A stretch of DNA of 63,436 nucleotides, from the NCBI GenBank assembly GCA_027494035.1, contig JAOSJQ010000019.1:1-63436 (forward strand), written 5' to 3'. Below are positions 25,106 to 34,616 of this stretch, piece by piece. The position numbers and the translations under genes are program-made. Source of the stretch: UTCFX2 sp002050125 (lineage in GTDB: Bacteria; Chloroflexota; Anaerolineae; Anaerolineales; UBA4823). The notes beneath the pieces are model-generated. The model ran no database searches and was not told the DNA's origin. It saw nothing but the letters and a program-made list of their open reading frames with translations. Positions within the stretch are counted from its first letter, which is position 1; each line of letters opens with the position of its first letter.

Positions 25106-26632
25106 ATGGGAAAAAAACCTATTGCGTCTGTTGACGCCTGTAAATTGAACAAAGATGTTTTAAGAAAAATCCCCAACCCAGCAACAATTGTAATTTTTGG
25201 CGCTTCAGGCGATTTAACCGAGCGGAAATTGATCCCTTCCCTCTTTCGGCTGGATTGCGACGGGCTGTTGCCTGAGAAGCTTGTGGTTGTTGGCGTCGCC
25301 CGCACTGAAATGGATAGCGAAGGTTTTCGCAAAAAACTAGCGGAAAGCATTGAAATTTACTCCCGCCACAGTAAAGACCGAATTTGCAAGTGGTCTAAAT
25401 TTGAGAAAAAATTAATTTACCACCGGGCGGATTACGACAATCTGGAAGATTACAAAACCTTAAACAGGCTTTTGGTTGATTTAGACAAAAAACAGGGCAT
25501 AGGCGCCAATTGTCTTTTTTATCTTTCTACGCCACCAATCCTTTACCCTGTCATAGTGAGCAAGCTGGGCGAGGCTGGAATGGCGCAACAATCGGATGAA
25601 TATTGGCGCCGTATCATTATTGAAAAACCATTTGGGAGAGATCTTGCTTCCGCCATTGATTTGAACAACCATGTACATCAGGTCTTTGATGAAAGCCAGG
25701 TGTATCGCATTGACCATTATCTTGGCAAGGAAACCGTGCAAAATTTATTGGTATTTCGTTTTGGCAATGCAATCTTCGAACCGCTCTGGAGCCGAAACTA
25801 TATTGACCATGTTCAAATTACCGTATCGGAGGAGGTGGGGCTGGGAAACAGGGCGGGATATTACGATACCGCAGGCATCTTGCGCGACATGTTTCAGAAT
25901 CATCTGCTGCAGTTGCTTACACTCACCGCAATGGAGCCGCCGGCTGGGTTTAACGCCACCTCTCTGCGTGACGAAAAGGTAAAAGTACTTAAAGCGGTTC
26001 GCCCCATTAAGCCGGAAGAGGTAGCTAAATATACCGTTCGCGCACAATACCGGACATATCGGGATGAAAAGGGCGTCGTGCGGGGGACGGAAACGGCAAC
26101 CTTTGCTGTTTTAAAACTGTTTATTGATAATTGGCGCTGGCGAAACGTGCCTTTTTATCTGCGTTCCGGTAAGGCGCTGAACAGCAAAGTCACTGAAATT
26201 TCAATTCAATTCCGGCATGTGCCCCATTTAATGTTTCCTTTACCGCCCGAAGAACAATTGCCTCCAAATAAATTAGTGTTATGCCTGCAGCCAAATGAAG
26301 GAATGCGTTTGGGCTTTGAAACGAAGTTGCCTGGCGCCGGGATGAAAACCCGCACGGTGAGCATGGACTTCCTGTACGAACAGGATTTTGGTGAAAACAT
26401 CCTGCCCGATGCATATGAAAGGCTTATTCTCGATGCTTTACAGGGGGATGCCTCCCTTTTTACAAGGAGTGATGAGATTGAATTGGCATGGAAAATAATA
26501 GACCCAATCCTCCATGGATGGGAAAGCGAATATGCCCCTCCTTTGGCGTTTTATGAATTGGGGACTTGTGGTCCCAGCAAGGCAGATGAATTTATAAAGG
26601 CTGATGACCGCAAGTGGAACCCCTGTATTTAA
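25106..26632 (+). CDS. zwf: Glucose-6-phosphate 1-dehydrogenase
   Basis: The 508-residue protein has NATIVIFGASGDLTERKLIP (NADP loop), the active-site segment RIDHYLGKETVQNLLVFRFG near residue 194 (catalytic His), and IEPLWSRNYIDHVQITVSE-type sequence. It oxidises glucose-6-phosphate to 6-phosphogluconolactone. It begins three bases after gnd, with its AAGGAA site inside the gnd 3' end, so the genes form an operon. The length is standard. Confidence 0.97.
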   Translation: MGKKPIASVDACKLNKDVLRKIPNPATIVIFGASGDLTERKLIPSLFRLDCDGLLPEKLVVVGVARTEMDSEGFRKKLAESIEIYSRHSKDRICKWSKFEKKLIYHRADYDNLEDYKTLNRLLVDLDKKQGIGANCLFYLSTPPILYPVIVSKLGEAGMAQQSDEYWRRIIIEKPFGRDLASAIDLNNHVHQVFDESQVYRIDHYLGKETVQNLLVFRFGNAIFEPLWSRNYIDHVQITVSEEVGLGNRAGYYDTAGILRDMFQNHLLQLLTLTAMEPPAGFNATSLRDEKVKVLKAVRPIKPEEVAKYTVRAQYRTYRDEKGVVRGTETATFAVLKLFIDNWRWRNVPFYLRSGKALNSKVTEISIQFRHVPHLMFPLPPEEQLPPNKLVLCLQPNEGMRLGFETKLPGAGMKTRTVSMDFLYEQDFGENILPDAYERLILDALQGDASLFTRSDEIELAWKIIDPILHGWESEYAPPLAFYELGTCGPSKADEFIKADDRKWNPCI

Positions 26633-26662
26633 CCCTAAACGATAACTATTTCACAACTGAAC

Positions 26663-27397
26663 ATGAATTACCATATCTTACCTGCCACAGATCTTATAAA
26701 AATAATGGCCGGGTATATCGTCCAATGTGCAAAAAAAGCGGTCTCTGAACGAAATCGCTTTCTTGTGGCTTTGTCCGGAGGCTCTATGCCTGAATTGCTG
26801 TTTCCCGCATTGACCTCAGAACCGGTCTTTTCTGAAATCGACTGGAAGGCCTGGCATGTTTTCTGGACGGATGAACGCTGTGTACCGCCGATTAATCCGG
26901 AAAGCAACTATTATTTAGCCTGTAAGCATCTTTTCAACCATGTTGATATTCCGTCTTCCCGGATTTATACGCCCAATACCTCTGTGGGACCGACAGAAAT
27001 GGCAGCCCTGTATCAATTAAAACTGCAGGAGGTTTTTCATATAAAAGGCGAAGAGTTGCCCCGTTTTGACCTTTTATTGCTTGGCATGGGAGAGGACGGG
27101 CATACCGCTTCGCTCTTTCCAAACCATCCCCTTCTGAAAGAAAAAAAACGCTGGGTAGCCCCTGTATTTGACGCCCCCAAACCGCCTCCGGAACGAATTA
27201 CGCTAACCTTGCCAGTAATTAATAACGCCCATTGCATTATTTTTCTGATAACAGGGAAAAACAAGGCCGCTGCAGTAAAAAAGATTATTCTGGAAGAATC
27301 GGCGCCAGCGCCCTTGCCGGCACAAATGGTAAAACCCGTGCATGGCGAATTACACTGGTTCTTAGATGAAAATGCGGCTTCTGAACTTGGCAGATAG
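26663..27397 (+). CDS. pgl: 6-phosphogluconolactonase
   Basis: The 244-residue protein has LVALSGGSMPELLFPAL near residue 34, WHVFWTDERCVPPINPESNY and LLLLGMGEDGHTASLFPNHP, all standard for the SOL/DevB-type lactonase. It hydrolyses 6-phosphogluconolactone and so links the zwf and gnd reactions. It is 30 bases after zwf. The ribosome binding site before the ATG is poor (AACTGAAC), which suggests coupling to zwf translation. Confidence 0.95.
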   Translation: MNYHILPATDLIKIMAGYIVQCAKKAVSERNRFLVALSGGSMPELLFPALTSEPVFSEIDWKAWHVFWTDERCVPPINPESNYYLACKHLFNHVDIPSSRIYTPNTSVGPTEMAALYQLKLQEVFHIKGEELPRFDLLLLGMGEDGHTASLFPNHPLLKEKKRWVAPVFDAPKPPPERITLTLPVINNAHCIIFLITGKNKAAAVKKIILEESAPAPLPAQMVKPVHGELHWFLDENAASELGR

Positions 27398-27868
27398 CAT
27401 TTCTATTCAGAATTTCAGTAAATCCCGGGTCACAGGGGTTGCTTTTGTAAGAAATTCGCCGTTCTCCCGCGCACCCCGTTTTTTGTAACCGTTCATGGGG
27501 TCATGGCAAAACAATCCTGACAGGGTCAACACTACCGTACGTTCAGAACCCCTTTCTTGCGTTCTTTGCAACGGAAGACATGGCTCATGTTTTAATTCTG
27601 GCTCGCGTGCTCTTGCCTCATCAAAGAATTCCTATCACGTTTGGCGACAGTTCCGGGCGCCGCGCAAATATCCAGGTCAGACTGATTTTAGAAATTTAGC
27701 GGTAATTTGGCGTGATAAAATTTTAAATTATGGATTTTGAATTAATCTAAAATCTAAAATTCCTGTAAACTAACATGCGGTGAATGAGTAACTTTTTAAT
27801 TTTTTTTTATGATGGTATTTACTATAATATTTTTATACTTTTACAAAAAATTTATAAGGAACGAAAAA
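27398..27868 (+). other. Intergenic region with an unidentified gene remnant
   Basis: The frame from about 27533 reads LPYVQNPFLAFFATEDMAHV, then LILARVLLPHQRIPITFGDS and SGRRANIQVRL, ending at 27698. It has real-protein character but no start and no match I can name with confidence; LARVLLP recalls the C-terminal part of some radical-SAM enzymes. AT-rich DNA with the hemB promoter follows. The first start codon of the hemB frame (27809) lacks a ribosome binding site and is not used. Confidence 0.4.
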
Positions 27869-28861
27869 ATGAGCTTCCCGAAACAAAGATTGCGAAGATT
27901 ACGTCAGAATGAAAATATAAGAAGGCTGGTGCGGGAAACGCATCTCTCTGTGGATGATTTAATTATGCCGCTTTTTGTAAGGCCGGGCAAGGGCATTAAA
28001 CAACCGATACCCTCTATGCCCGGTAACTACCAGATGTCTGTCGATATTCTTACGGAAGAGGTAAAGGAATTGGAAGCAATAGGGATTCCCGGCATAATCC
28101 TCTTTGGCATCCCTGAAGTGAAAGACGAACTGGGCTCTGACGCATATTCTGATGCCGGCATCATACAGAAAGCAATTACGGCAATAAAAAAAGAGGCAAG
28201 AGATATACTGGTACTTACGGATGTTTGCATGTGCGAGTACACTAGCCATGGACACTGTGGATTCCTCAAGGCGGATGAACATACAGGACACTTTGAGATC
28301 GACAATGATAAGACACTGGAACTCCTGGCAAAAGAGGCGGTTTCACACGCAAATGCGGGGGCGGATATCATAGCGCCTAGCGATATGATGGATGGCCGCA
28401 TCGGCACGATAAGAGAAGCGCTTGACCGGGAAGGGTTCCGCCAGATACCGATTATGGCATACTCCGCAAAATATGCTTCAGGATTTTACGGCCCTTTCCG
28501 GGAGGCGGCAGAATCTACTCCGGAAATGGGAGACCGCTCATCGTATCAGATGGACTCGCACAATGCGGTGGAAGCGTTGCGGGAGGTTTCTTTGGACATT
28601 GAGGAAGGAGCGGACATCGTTATGGTAAAACCAGCGCTGGCCTATTTGGATATTATCCGCAATCTGAAAGAAAACTTTAATTATCCTATCGCAGCATATA
28701 ATGTCAGCGGAGAATTTTCCATTGTTAAGGCTGCGGCAGAAAAAGGATGGATTGACGAAAAACGTGTTGCGCTTGAAATACTCACCGCAATCAAACGGGC
28801 GGGTGCGGACATTATTCTTACCTACTGGGCAAAAGATGCCGCACGATGGCTAAAGGAATAA
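27869..28861 (+). CDS. hemB: Delta-aminolevulinic acid dehydratase (porphobilinogen synthase)
   Basis: The 330-residue protein begins RLRRLRQNENIRRLVRET and has VLTDVCMCEYTSHGHCGFL near residue 120 (zinc-site cysteines), the Schiff-base lysines in MAYSAKYASGFYGPFREA and DIVMVKPALAYLDII, and ADIILTYWAKDAARWL at the end. It condenses two 5-aminolevulinates for haem synthesis, fitting an organism rich in cytochromes. The start at 27869 has AAGGAACG eight bases upstream. Standing alone, with a long AT-rich leader. Confidence 0.97.
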   Translation: MSFPKQRLRRLRQNENIRRLVRETHLSVDDLIMPLFVRPGKGIKQPIPSMPGNYQMSVDILTEEVKELEAIGIPGIILFGIPEVKDELGSDAYSDAGIIQKAITAIKKEARDILVLTDVCMCEYTSHGHCGFLKADEHTGHFEIDNDKTLELLAKEAVSHANAGADIIAPSDMMDGRIGTIREALDREGFRQIPIMAYSAKYASGFYGPFREAAESTPEMGDRSSYQMDSHNAVEALREVSLDIEEGADIVMVKPALAYLDIIRNLKENFNYPIAAYNVSGEFSIVKAAAEKGWIDEKRVALEILTAIKRAGADIILTYWAKDAARWLKE

Positions 28862-28939
28862 TTTTTAAACACTTTCGTTAAAGTAGAAATTAAAGGGCTG
28901 TGTGCATTCTCCAAAATTGTATATGAGGAGGTGAATAGT

Positions 28940-29713
28940 ATGAAGTATTTCATCGGTTCAATGATTGCTTCCCTAGTGATAGCGACTTCTTTTTGCGCAG
29001 GGGTATTTGCTGATATTTCGTATGCGGATTTGTTTTTAGAGGGAAAAGGGTATAAACCTGTACATGATACGTGGCAGATAAATACATTTCCCTTGAATGG
29101 TGAAAACAAAGATTGCATCCTGCCGGAAAGTTTGCTTTACCGGGAATGGTGCGCGAATACATTTGTTAATGGAGAACAAATATACGAAGCGTACAAAGAA
29201 ATAGCATTTGCTTTGGAATATCACGCCGACCCCCCAAAAACAGATTATTGGCAAACACCCATAGAAACCGCACAACGGAAACAAGGCGATTGCGAGGACT
29301 CTGTATTTCTCTTCTTTTCACAATTGGAAAAATTAGAGATTGACGGGGAAATCGTATGGGGATGGGTAATAGATAAGAATAATCTGACCGCCTTTGCGCA
29401 TGTATGGTATCAATTGTTTGATAAATATGGGGAGGCCTATATCGTAGAAGGTTTTTCCAGAGAATGGAATGGTATCATCCCCGCTGAACTTATTAGTAAA
29501 AATGAGGAGCGCATTCCTACTTTAAGGCTGGAGCACGCGGCGGTAAACAAGGTAGCGGAAGAAGACGCCGAAGATTTTTTACGGCCTATAGAACAATTCC
29601 AATATTCATGGAACCTGTATGCCATGAATAATATGGCTGCCATAAAGGATATTTTTTACAAATTGCAGGATATGTTTGGCAGATACAATGGGCAAAAGGC
29701 TGTTGGCTGGTAG
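28940..29713 (+). CDS. Secreted transglutaminase-like cysteine protein
   Basis: The 257-residue protein has a signal peptide (MKYFIGSMIASLVIATSF then CAGVFADIS). Its core reads TAQRKQGDCEDSVFLFFSQL near residue 112, later NLTAFAHVWYQLFDKYGEAY and VEGFSREW, giving the Cys-His-Asp/Glu order of the transglutaminase fold (GDCED...HVW). Bacterial members are peptidases or scaffold proteins in the periplasm. The ATG at 28940 follows GAGGAGGTG by six bases; the in-frame GTG at 28931 overlaps that site. Confidence 0.75.
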   Translation: MKYFIGSMIASLVIATSFCAGVFADISYADLFLEGKGYKPVHDTWQINTFPLNGENKDCILPESLLYREWCANTFVNGEQIYEAYKEIAFALEYHADPPKTDYWQTPIETAQRKQGDCEDSVFLFFSQLEKLEIDGEIVWGWVIDKNNLTAFAHVWYQLFDKYGEAYIVEGFSREWNGIIPAELISKNEERIPTLRLEHAAVNKVAEEDAEDFLRPIEQFQYSWNLYAMNNMAAIKDIFYKLQDMFGRYNGQKAVGW

Positions 29714-29717
29714 TTTC

Positions 29718-29810
29718 ACAGTATAGGGGTGAAGCATTTGCTATAAATTGTCATAAATGAGTTCGTGCCCGAACTGACAAATGCTTCTCCCCCTACTTTT
29801 TCAAAAAATG
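29718..29810. repeat. Palindromic repeat GGGGTGAAGCATTTG...CAAATGCTTC
   Basis: TATAGGGGTGAAGCATTTGC and GACAAATGCTTCTCCCCCTA pair to form an imperfect hairpin. The same inner palindrome occurs within the composite element at 1752-1914. Located just after the transglutaminase-like gene and followed by CTTTTTCAAAAAATGG, it may also end transcription. Confidence 0.6.
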
Positions 29811-29874
29811 GAAATCTTCAAATTTTTTACCGGGACAATTCCACAACTACCAACTACCACAATTTGCCAAAAAG

Positions 29875-31299
29875 TTATTGAGTCCCCAATAATCCTGCCG
29901 CGTTAATTTTCTGGACATAGATATCCCAATAACTCTTATCCGTATTACGTTCGTCTTGCCACACAATAATTGCGCCGCCATTTCCGTCACCCACAATAGC
30001 TGAATAACATTGTGTATCCTCTGCAGCGCTCACCAGCGTACCGTTATTGTTCCAAAGGGAATTGCCGCCGGAATCAATTCTTTGTGCATAGATATCAAAT
30101 GATGAAGATCGATTATCGTTCCAGGATAAAATAGCGCCGCCTGCGCCATCCCCGGCGATTGCTACATAATTCTGAATGCCGGCTTCAATACATACAGGCA
30201 ATCCGTCGTCCTTCCACAAGGAATTTCCTTCAAGGTCAACGCGTTGAGCGTAAATATCATATTTTCCGCTGCGTAAATCCCACCATGCAATAATCGCGCC
30301 CCCTGCTCCATCCGTTGCAATCACCGGATAATCCTGTTTTTCCTGTGCGATTGAAATGGGAATGCCGTCCGTCTCCCATATGATGTCGCCATTTCCATCC
30401 AATTGTTGTGCAAAAATATCGGTATTGTCATTTCGCATATCCATCCAGGCAATGATTGCGCCTTCCGCGCCGTTGCCAGTGATAACGGGATAGCTCTCGT
30501 GTCCCCGCGCACCGCATACGGTAACGCCTGCTTTGTCCCACAAAATACTGCCGCTGCTATCGATTCGCTGGGCATAGAGATCGGCGAATGTTTTTCTGAA
30601 ATCCTGCCACACGATAACAGCGCCACCGTGGCCATCTTCTACGGCAACGGGCGCGCTTTGGGACCCATATACCAGACAAACAGGAACGCCATTCTCTTTC
30701 CACAATACCTCTCCATTGTGATTGATTCTCTGTGCATACAAATCATCATAATTTGTCCTGGTATCCTGCCATATGATAATAGCGCCGCCTGCTCCGTCCG
30801 TAACGATGCACGGGCTGTCTTGCTCATTAATTTCATCACATACCGTTATCCCATCCACTTTCCACAGGGGACTTCCGCTTGCATCAATCCTTTGCGCATA
30901 AATATCACTGTCACTAATCCCGCGGCGCAAATCGTGCCATGTAATAATAACGCCGCCTGCTCCGTCGCTGATAATTTTCGGCTGCCTCTGGTTTTCTTCT
31001 GCCAGGCACACAGGCACGCCATTTTTCTGCCACAGCACATTTCCCTTTGCATCAATTCGCTGTGCAAAAATATCAAAGTGAACATTACGGGTATCTTCCC
31101 ATACTATAATAGCGCCGCCTACGCCGTCACCTATCGCCTGGATTGCGCTTTGTTGTCCCTTGGCAGTACAAATTGCCGTATTCTCAAGAGGACTGGTCGA
31201 CCATGCCGCTACGGCAAGGTTTTGAAAAAACAGTATGGAAGAAAATAGTACAGCAATATATGCTGCCTGGCATTTGTGCAGTTTTACTGATTTATACAT
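29875..31299 (-). CDS. Secreted tandem-repeat (beta-propeller-like) protein
   Basis: The 474-residue protein has a signal peptide (MYKSVKLHKCQAAYIAVL, FSSILFFQNLAVAAW) and then about eight repeats of some 50 residues. Each follows a pattern of DGAGGAIIVWQDxRxxxxD, IYAQRIDxxGxxLW and a short GxPVC segment. The regular spacing suggests a beta-propeller or solenoid, probably periplasmic or surface exposed. No catalytic site is evident. The ATG at 31299 is chosen because AAAGGGA lies seven bases upstream; the TTG five codons earlier lies within that site. Confidence 0.75.
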   Translation of the reverse strand: MYKSVKLHKCQAAYIAVLFSSILFFQNLAVAAWSTSPLENTAICTAKGQQSAIQAIGDGVGGAIIVWEDTRNVHFDIFAQRIDAKGNVLWQKNGVPVCLAEENQRQPKIISDGAGGVIITWHDLRRGISDSDIYAQRIDASGSPLWKVDGITVCDEINEQDSPCIVTDGAGGAIIIWQDTRTNYDDLYAQRINHNGEVLWKENGVPVCLVYGSQSAPVAVEDGHGGAVIVWQDFRKTFADLYAQRIDSSGSILWDKAGVTVCGARGHESYPVITGNGAEGAIIAWMDMRNDNTDIFAQQLDGNGDIIWETDGIPISIAQEKQDYPVIATDGAGGAIIAWWDLRSGKYDIYAQRVDLEGNSLWKDDGLPVCIEAGIQNYVAIAGDGAGGAILSWNDNRSSSFDIYAQRIDSGGNSLWNNNGTLVSAAEDTQCYSAIVGDGNGGAIIVWQDERNTDKSYWDIYVQKINAAGLLGTQ

Positions 31300-31489
31300 T
31301 TTAATCCCTTTCAACGAACTTCAATGTTTACCTATACGAAAACGGCATAAAAATTGTTTTGTAACTTCTCAATAAGCTGTGGTTTTTATAATAATTTCTA
31401 CAGACTGCCGTCTGTAATTTGCCGACTGCCAACTGTACAGCATTTCCCATTAATAAGGAAGCAAGGGGGTTGTTTACCTCAACTTATTG

Positions 31490-31641
31490 GTAACTATTCA
31501 GCGTAATCTATTAAACTACCGAAGCACAACTCGTTCTCAAACCTTGTACTGAACATAGTGAAGTGTCTGTTTGGGAACGTAATGGCACGGGAAACTACAT
31601 TCGCGGGTTCCGGTTTGTAACCCAATGTCATTAAGTTAAGC
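31490..31641. repeat. Dispersed repeat left of the transposase
   Basis: It runs TAACTATTCAGCGTAATCTA through GCGGGTTCCGGTTTGTAACC to CAATGTCATTAAGTTAAG. The modules recur inverted at 34284-34360 (CTTAACTTAATGACATTGG through GCTGAATAGTTA), so the transposase gene is flanked by diverged inverted copies. The rest of 31300-31730 holds no gene. Confidence 0.65.
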
Positions 31642-31730
31642 AACCGGCCGCAAAAGTCCCCCTTAATAAAGCTAATCTTTACCCACAAATTTCAAGAGCA
31701 CCGTAGTTGTACGGCCAATTGAGCTGAAGG

Positions 31731-33923
31731 CTAAGTGGTGTAAAGTTCGTAAGCAACTTCAATATCAGCCAAACGTGACATGCCTCGCCAAAGTACTTCA
31801 CTTCCGGGATGGCCATCACCACGGCGACCCAGATGACCGCCAAGTTTACCTAAAAGCCGCACGGCATCATTGAGGCTTGGAGGTAAATCAGGAGGCTCCT
31901 TGACCTTGTTCGCAAAAGTTGTCAATGCTTTCCATTCAGAATCGCTGAAGTAGACAGTACAAGGGACATCAGGTGTTTCTTGTCCTAAAGTAGTCAGGTA
32001 ATGGATACGCCAAGCTATAATCATATCAATGGCCAAAGCGTTGCATAGACGACGAGCACTCTCCAACTGCCGGGCCTCGACACGACAACCGCTCTTGATA
32101 ATACGATGATAACACTCAATACCCCATCGGCGAGCATACCATTCCAAACGTTCGTAAGCATCTTTTTCTTGCTTAACCGCAACTGTGGTTAACAGCATCC
32201 ATTCTAACCCATCAATTCCGATAGGCGGATTGACTTCCTGCGCCAGCACCGCCCACACCCTGACCGCAGGCATATTCTTTTTTAGCATAGGTGGGCGTAG
32301 CGTAACAGGCATCGCCGGTTGCTGTTCCAGTTTAGTCCACAAAAACTCGCATGATTCTTTATCATCAACAACCTTTCTATTGCGCGAACGTTCTGCACGG
32401 ATCAGCAACTGAGCGCCATCAGGCGTATTATACTGCTCAGCGAATACCTCGTGAATATCGGCCTCACGATCTGCCACAACCACCAGCAAAGATTTGTTTC
32501 GACAGCGTTTCTGTACTTGCGATACTGCATGGTAACTCTCCACCCATTTCCAGCTTTCCTTCTCTTCGATAGGCTTCTTGTGTCGTTTATGTTTGCTGCC
32601 TATTCCGTCCCGCGCCCAGCATTGCACATTCAGAAGTCCCAAGGGTGTACCACTTTCAGTAAACGCCATCGTATCATGCACCATCAGTCCACGAACTTTT
32701 TCACTCTTAGTACCTATCGGCCCTAACCCCTGCGTATTCGGATGTGTGCTATAATTCAGAGTCGTAGTATCTTGCGCTACCAAAACCAAACTATTCTCCT
32801 TCACACGCTCTTCCGTGGCCTCATAATGAGCTTGCAATATCGCCTTCCAATCTACATTCTCATTGTCAAGGAATCGGTATGCAGCCTTAGTCGCACTGAC
32901 TGAGCCGCACGCCTGCGGAATGTTTGCCAAAGGTTTGTCATAAAACATACCTGTCATTTCTAAAAGTCTTGAGGTCAATCGTGCATCGCCCAATTTTGTT
33001 CCTCCAAGTTCCGCTTCTATCCAATCCCGAGGCTCTTTTTGTGCCACTCTTTGGCGAACATGTACTTTGCCATCGGCACAACAACACAACACCGCCTGCC
33101 ATTTCTTTTGCAACGGCATAACATAAACGTCTTTGACCGTTGCACCTGTTCCTTTTCGTCCTCGACCTTCCGTGCCTCCTACATACTTCCAGTTAGCTGC
33201 CCGATAACAGCTTCCGGAAAACCGTCCTCGTTCCACATAGGTTTCTAAAAGTACAGGACGATATTTATACACTCTTTCCCAATCATCTACCAAACGTGTT
33301 TGGCATTTTGCCAATACATGCGATGCCAAACATTTTACTCTTACCGTAGGCGCTATTAAATACCGACTGTTATTGATAACAAACGTATGATTCCGCTTAC
33401 GTGCTTCCTCCGTCCATCCTATCCACTCGTCGCGACTTTCCACCCGTCTGGCACAGGCACTATAACTTAGCCCTCCTATCCATCCGTAATATTCACTGCG
33501 TACAAGATACCGAAGTTGCGCCCCGCATAGGGGCCCACTTCCAAGATAATGATGCGCTTCTAACATGCTACGCCAAAGTTTCGAATGGATTCTCGTTGTA
33601 ACCCGTATAATCTCTACGTCACCCAACTCCGCTAGCTCGCATGACACTTCCGCAATCGGAGGCGCCTCCGCAGGTTTATTGACTTTTTGAAATGCATAAT
33701 GCCTGTTCACCTTTGGAAGATTGATCTCTTTACGACGATCCAATTCCAACAACGCCTTGCGACAACTCATCTCTTGCAAACGGCCCGCTTGATTCCGCCA
33801 GTCCATCCATTCGCATACCAGACGCGACAGTTTACGACGCGATAGGCACGGTTCCTTTTGGATAGTTTCTGATAAACGCTTTATTACATCATCTGAAAAT
33901 ATTCGACCTCCTACTCTATGCAT
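31731..33923 (-). mobile_element. Transposase: DruA (DUF4338) domain fused to a Tn5/IS4-type DDE domain
   Basis: The 730-residue protein has two parts. Residues about 5-310 match DUF4338, the DruA family (EPCLSRRKLSRLVCEWMDW, MSCRKALLELDRRKEINLP, MLEAHHYLGSGPLCGAQLRY, HVLAKCQTRLVDDWERVYKY). Residues about 325-690 match the Tn5 branch of IS4: IEAELGGTKLGDARLTSRLL, SVSATKAAYRFLDNENVDW, catalytic Asp in VAQDTTTLNYS (about 384), Asp in VVVADREADIHEVF (about 485) and Glu in RRWGIECYHRIIKSGCRVE (about 602). The frame extends 13 codons further to a TTG at 33962. It is full length. I could not define the terminal inverted repeats, so the coordinates are those of the gene. Confidence 0.88.
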
Positions 33924-34017
33924 GTACACAGTGTAACATACGGTTAACACGGTGTCCAGCAAAAAATATGGGTCATCCCCAGTTAATAAAGGGGGAAAAG
34001 GGGGTTGTTTTTAATAA

Positions 34018-34288
34018 AATAATTCTTAACACCTTAGTTATTTGAAAAATTCAAGGGGATATAAAAAACAATGTAGCCCCTTTAGGGGCGGTCTGTTTGT
34101 AGCACAATAAAATTCAACAGGTAAATAGCTCCGTAGGAGCGGCCTGTATATGATTGACAGGAAGACAGGCCGCTCCTGACGGAGCTAATATCTGTTATGG
34201 TATTCTATCTACTACAAACAGGTTGCTCCTACGGAGCTTATCGGTAATACGTTTTTTTTTAAACCAAAGTGTTACAATAATTCTTAAC
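34018..34288. repeat. Long hairpin element, copy B, flanked by 13-bp direct repeats
   Basis: AATAATTCTTAAC occurs at 34018-34030 and again at 34276-34288. Between them the ends AACACCTTAGTTATTTGAAA and AACCAAAGTGTTAC form imperfect inverted repeats. The body folds on itself: CTGTTTGTAG...AATAGCTCCGTAGGAGCGGC against GCCGCTCCTGACGGAGCTAA...CTACAAACAG. It is about 250 bp, codes for nothing and matches the truncated copy at 2515. It looks like a MITE. Most of the gap 33963-34376 is this element and the next repeat. Confidence 0.7.
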
Positions 34289-34360
34289 TTAATGACATTG
34301 GTTTGTAACCTGAACCCGCAGGGAGTCGTGTAATGTTTACGCTGAATAGTTATACTTATT
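34284..34360. repeat. Dispersed repeat right of the transposase (inverted copy)
   Basis: CTTAACTTAATGACATTGGT, TTGTAACCTGAACCCGCAGG and TTTACGCTGAATAGTTATAC are the reverse complement of modules at 31490-31641. It shares its first bases with the direct repeat that bounds the hairpin element, so the hairpin inserted next to or into this repeat. Confidence 0.6.
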
Positions 34361-34376
34361 GAGGAGTTCCGCTGTT

Positions 34377-34616
34377 TTATTCTTTGCCCTGTACATCCGT
34401 TATGATGCCTTCAGACCAATCAATTATGGAATGAATATCCACGGGTTCTCCCCCGGCAGCCATTTTGCGCTGTCTGCCCTCAAGCAATTTTTTTGTTTCA
34501 CCTTCCAGCATTAATGTGGCTTCTCCCTTTACCGCAGTAACAATAGTGGCGTACTCCGTTATCCGGACATTAAAAATTCCGTTATCTGCCACAATCTTTC
34601 CATTTAAGCCGGCCAA
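34377..34616 (-). CDS. C-terminal fragment, possibly FecR-like, cut by the junction
   Basis: Eighty codons remain before the stop at 34377: LNGKIVADNGIFNVRITEYA, VKGEATLMLEGETKKLLEGR and ending IIDWSEGIITDVQGKE. The pattern of a beta-strand-rich segment with VRxTEYATIVTAVKGEATL recalls FecR-domain periplasmic proteins but is too short to be sure. Upstream of about 34616 the frame continues only into GC-rich sequence of a different kind, so the N-terminus is missing because of the join. Confidence 0.55.
   Translation of the reverse strand: MAGLNGKIVADNGIFNVRITEYATIVTAVKGEATLMLEGETKKLLEGRQRKMAAGGEPVDIHSIIDWSEGIITDVQGKE

Noticed and set aside
30403..31248. A 281-residue plus-strand frame
   Set aside because: It mirrors the repeats of the secreted protein on the minus strand, so its regularity comes from that gene.
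31731..33923. A Druantia anti-phage system
   Set aside because: Only the DruA-like domain is present, fused to a transposase; no DruB-E genes or large helicase lie nearby.
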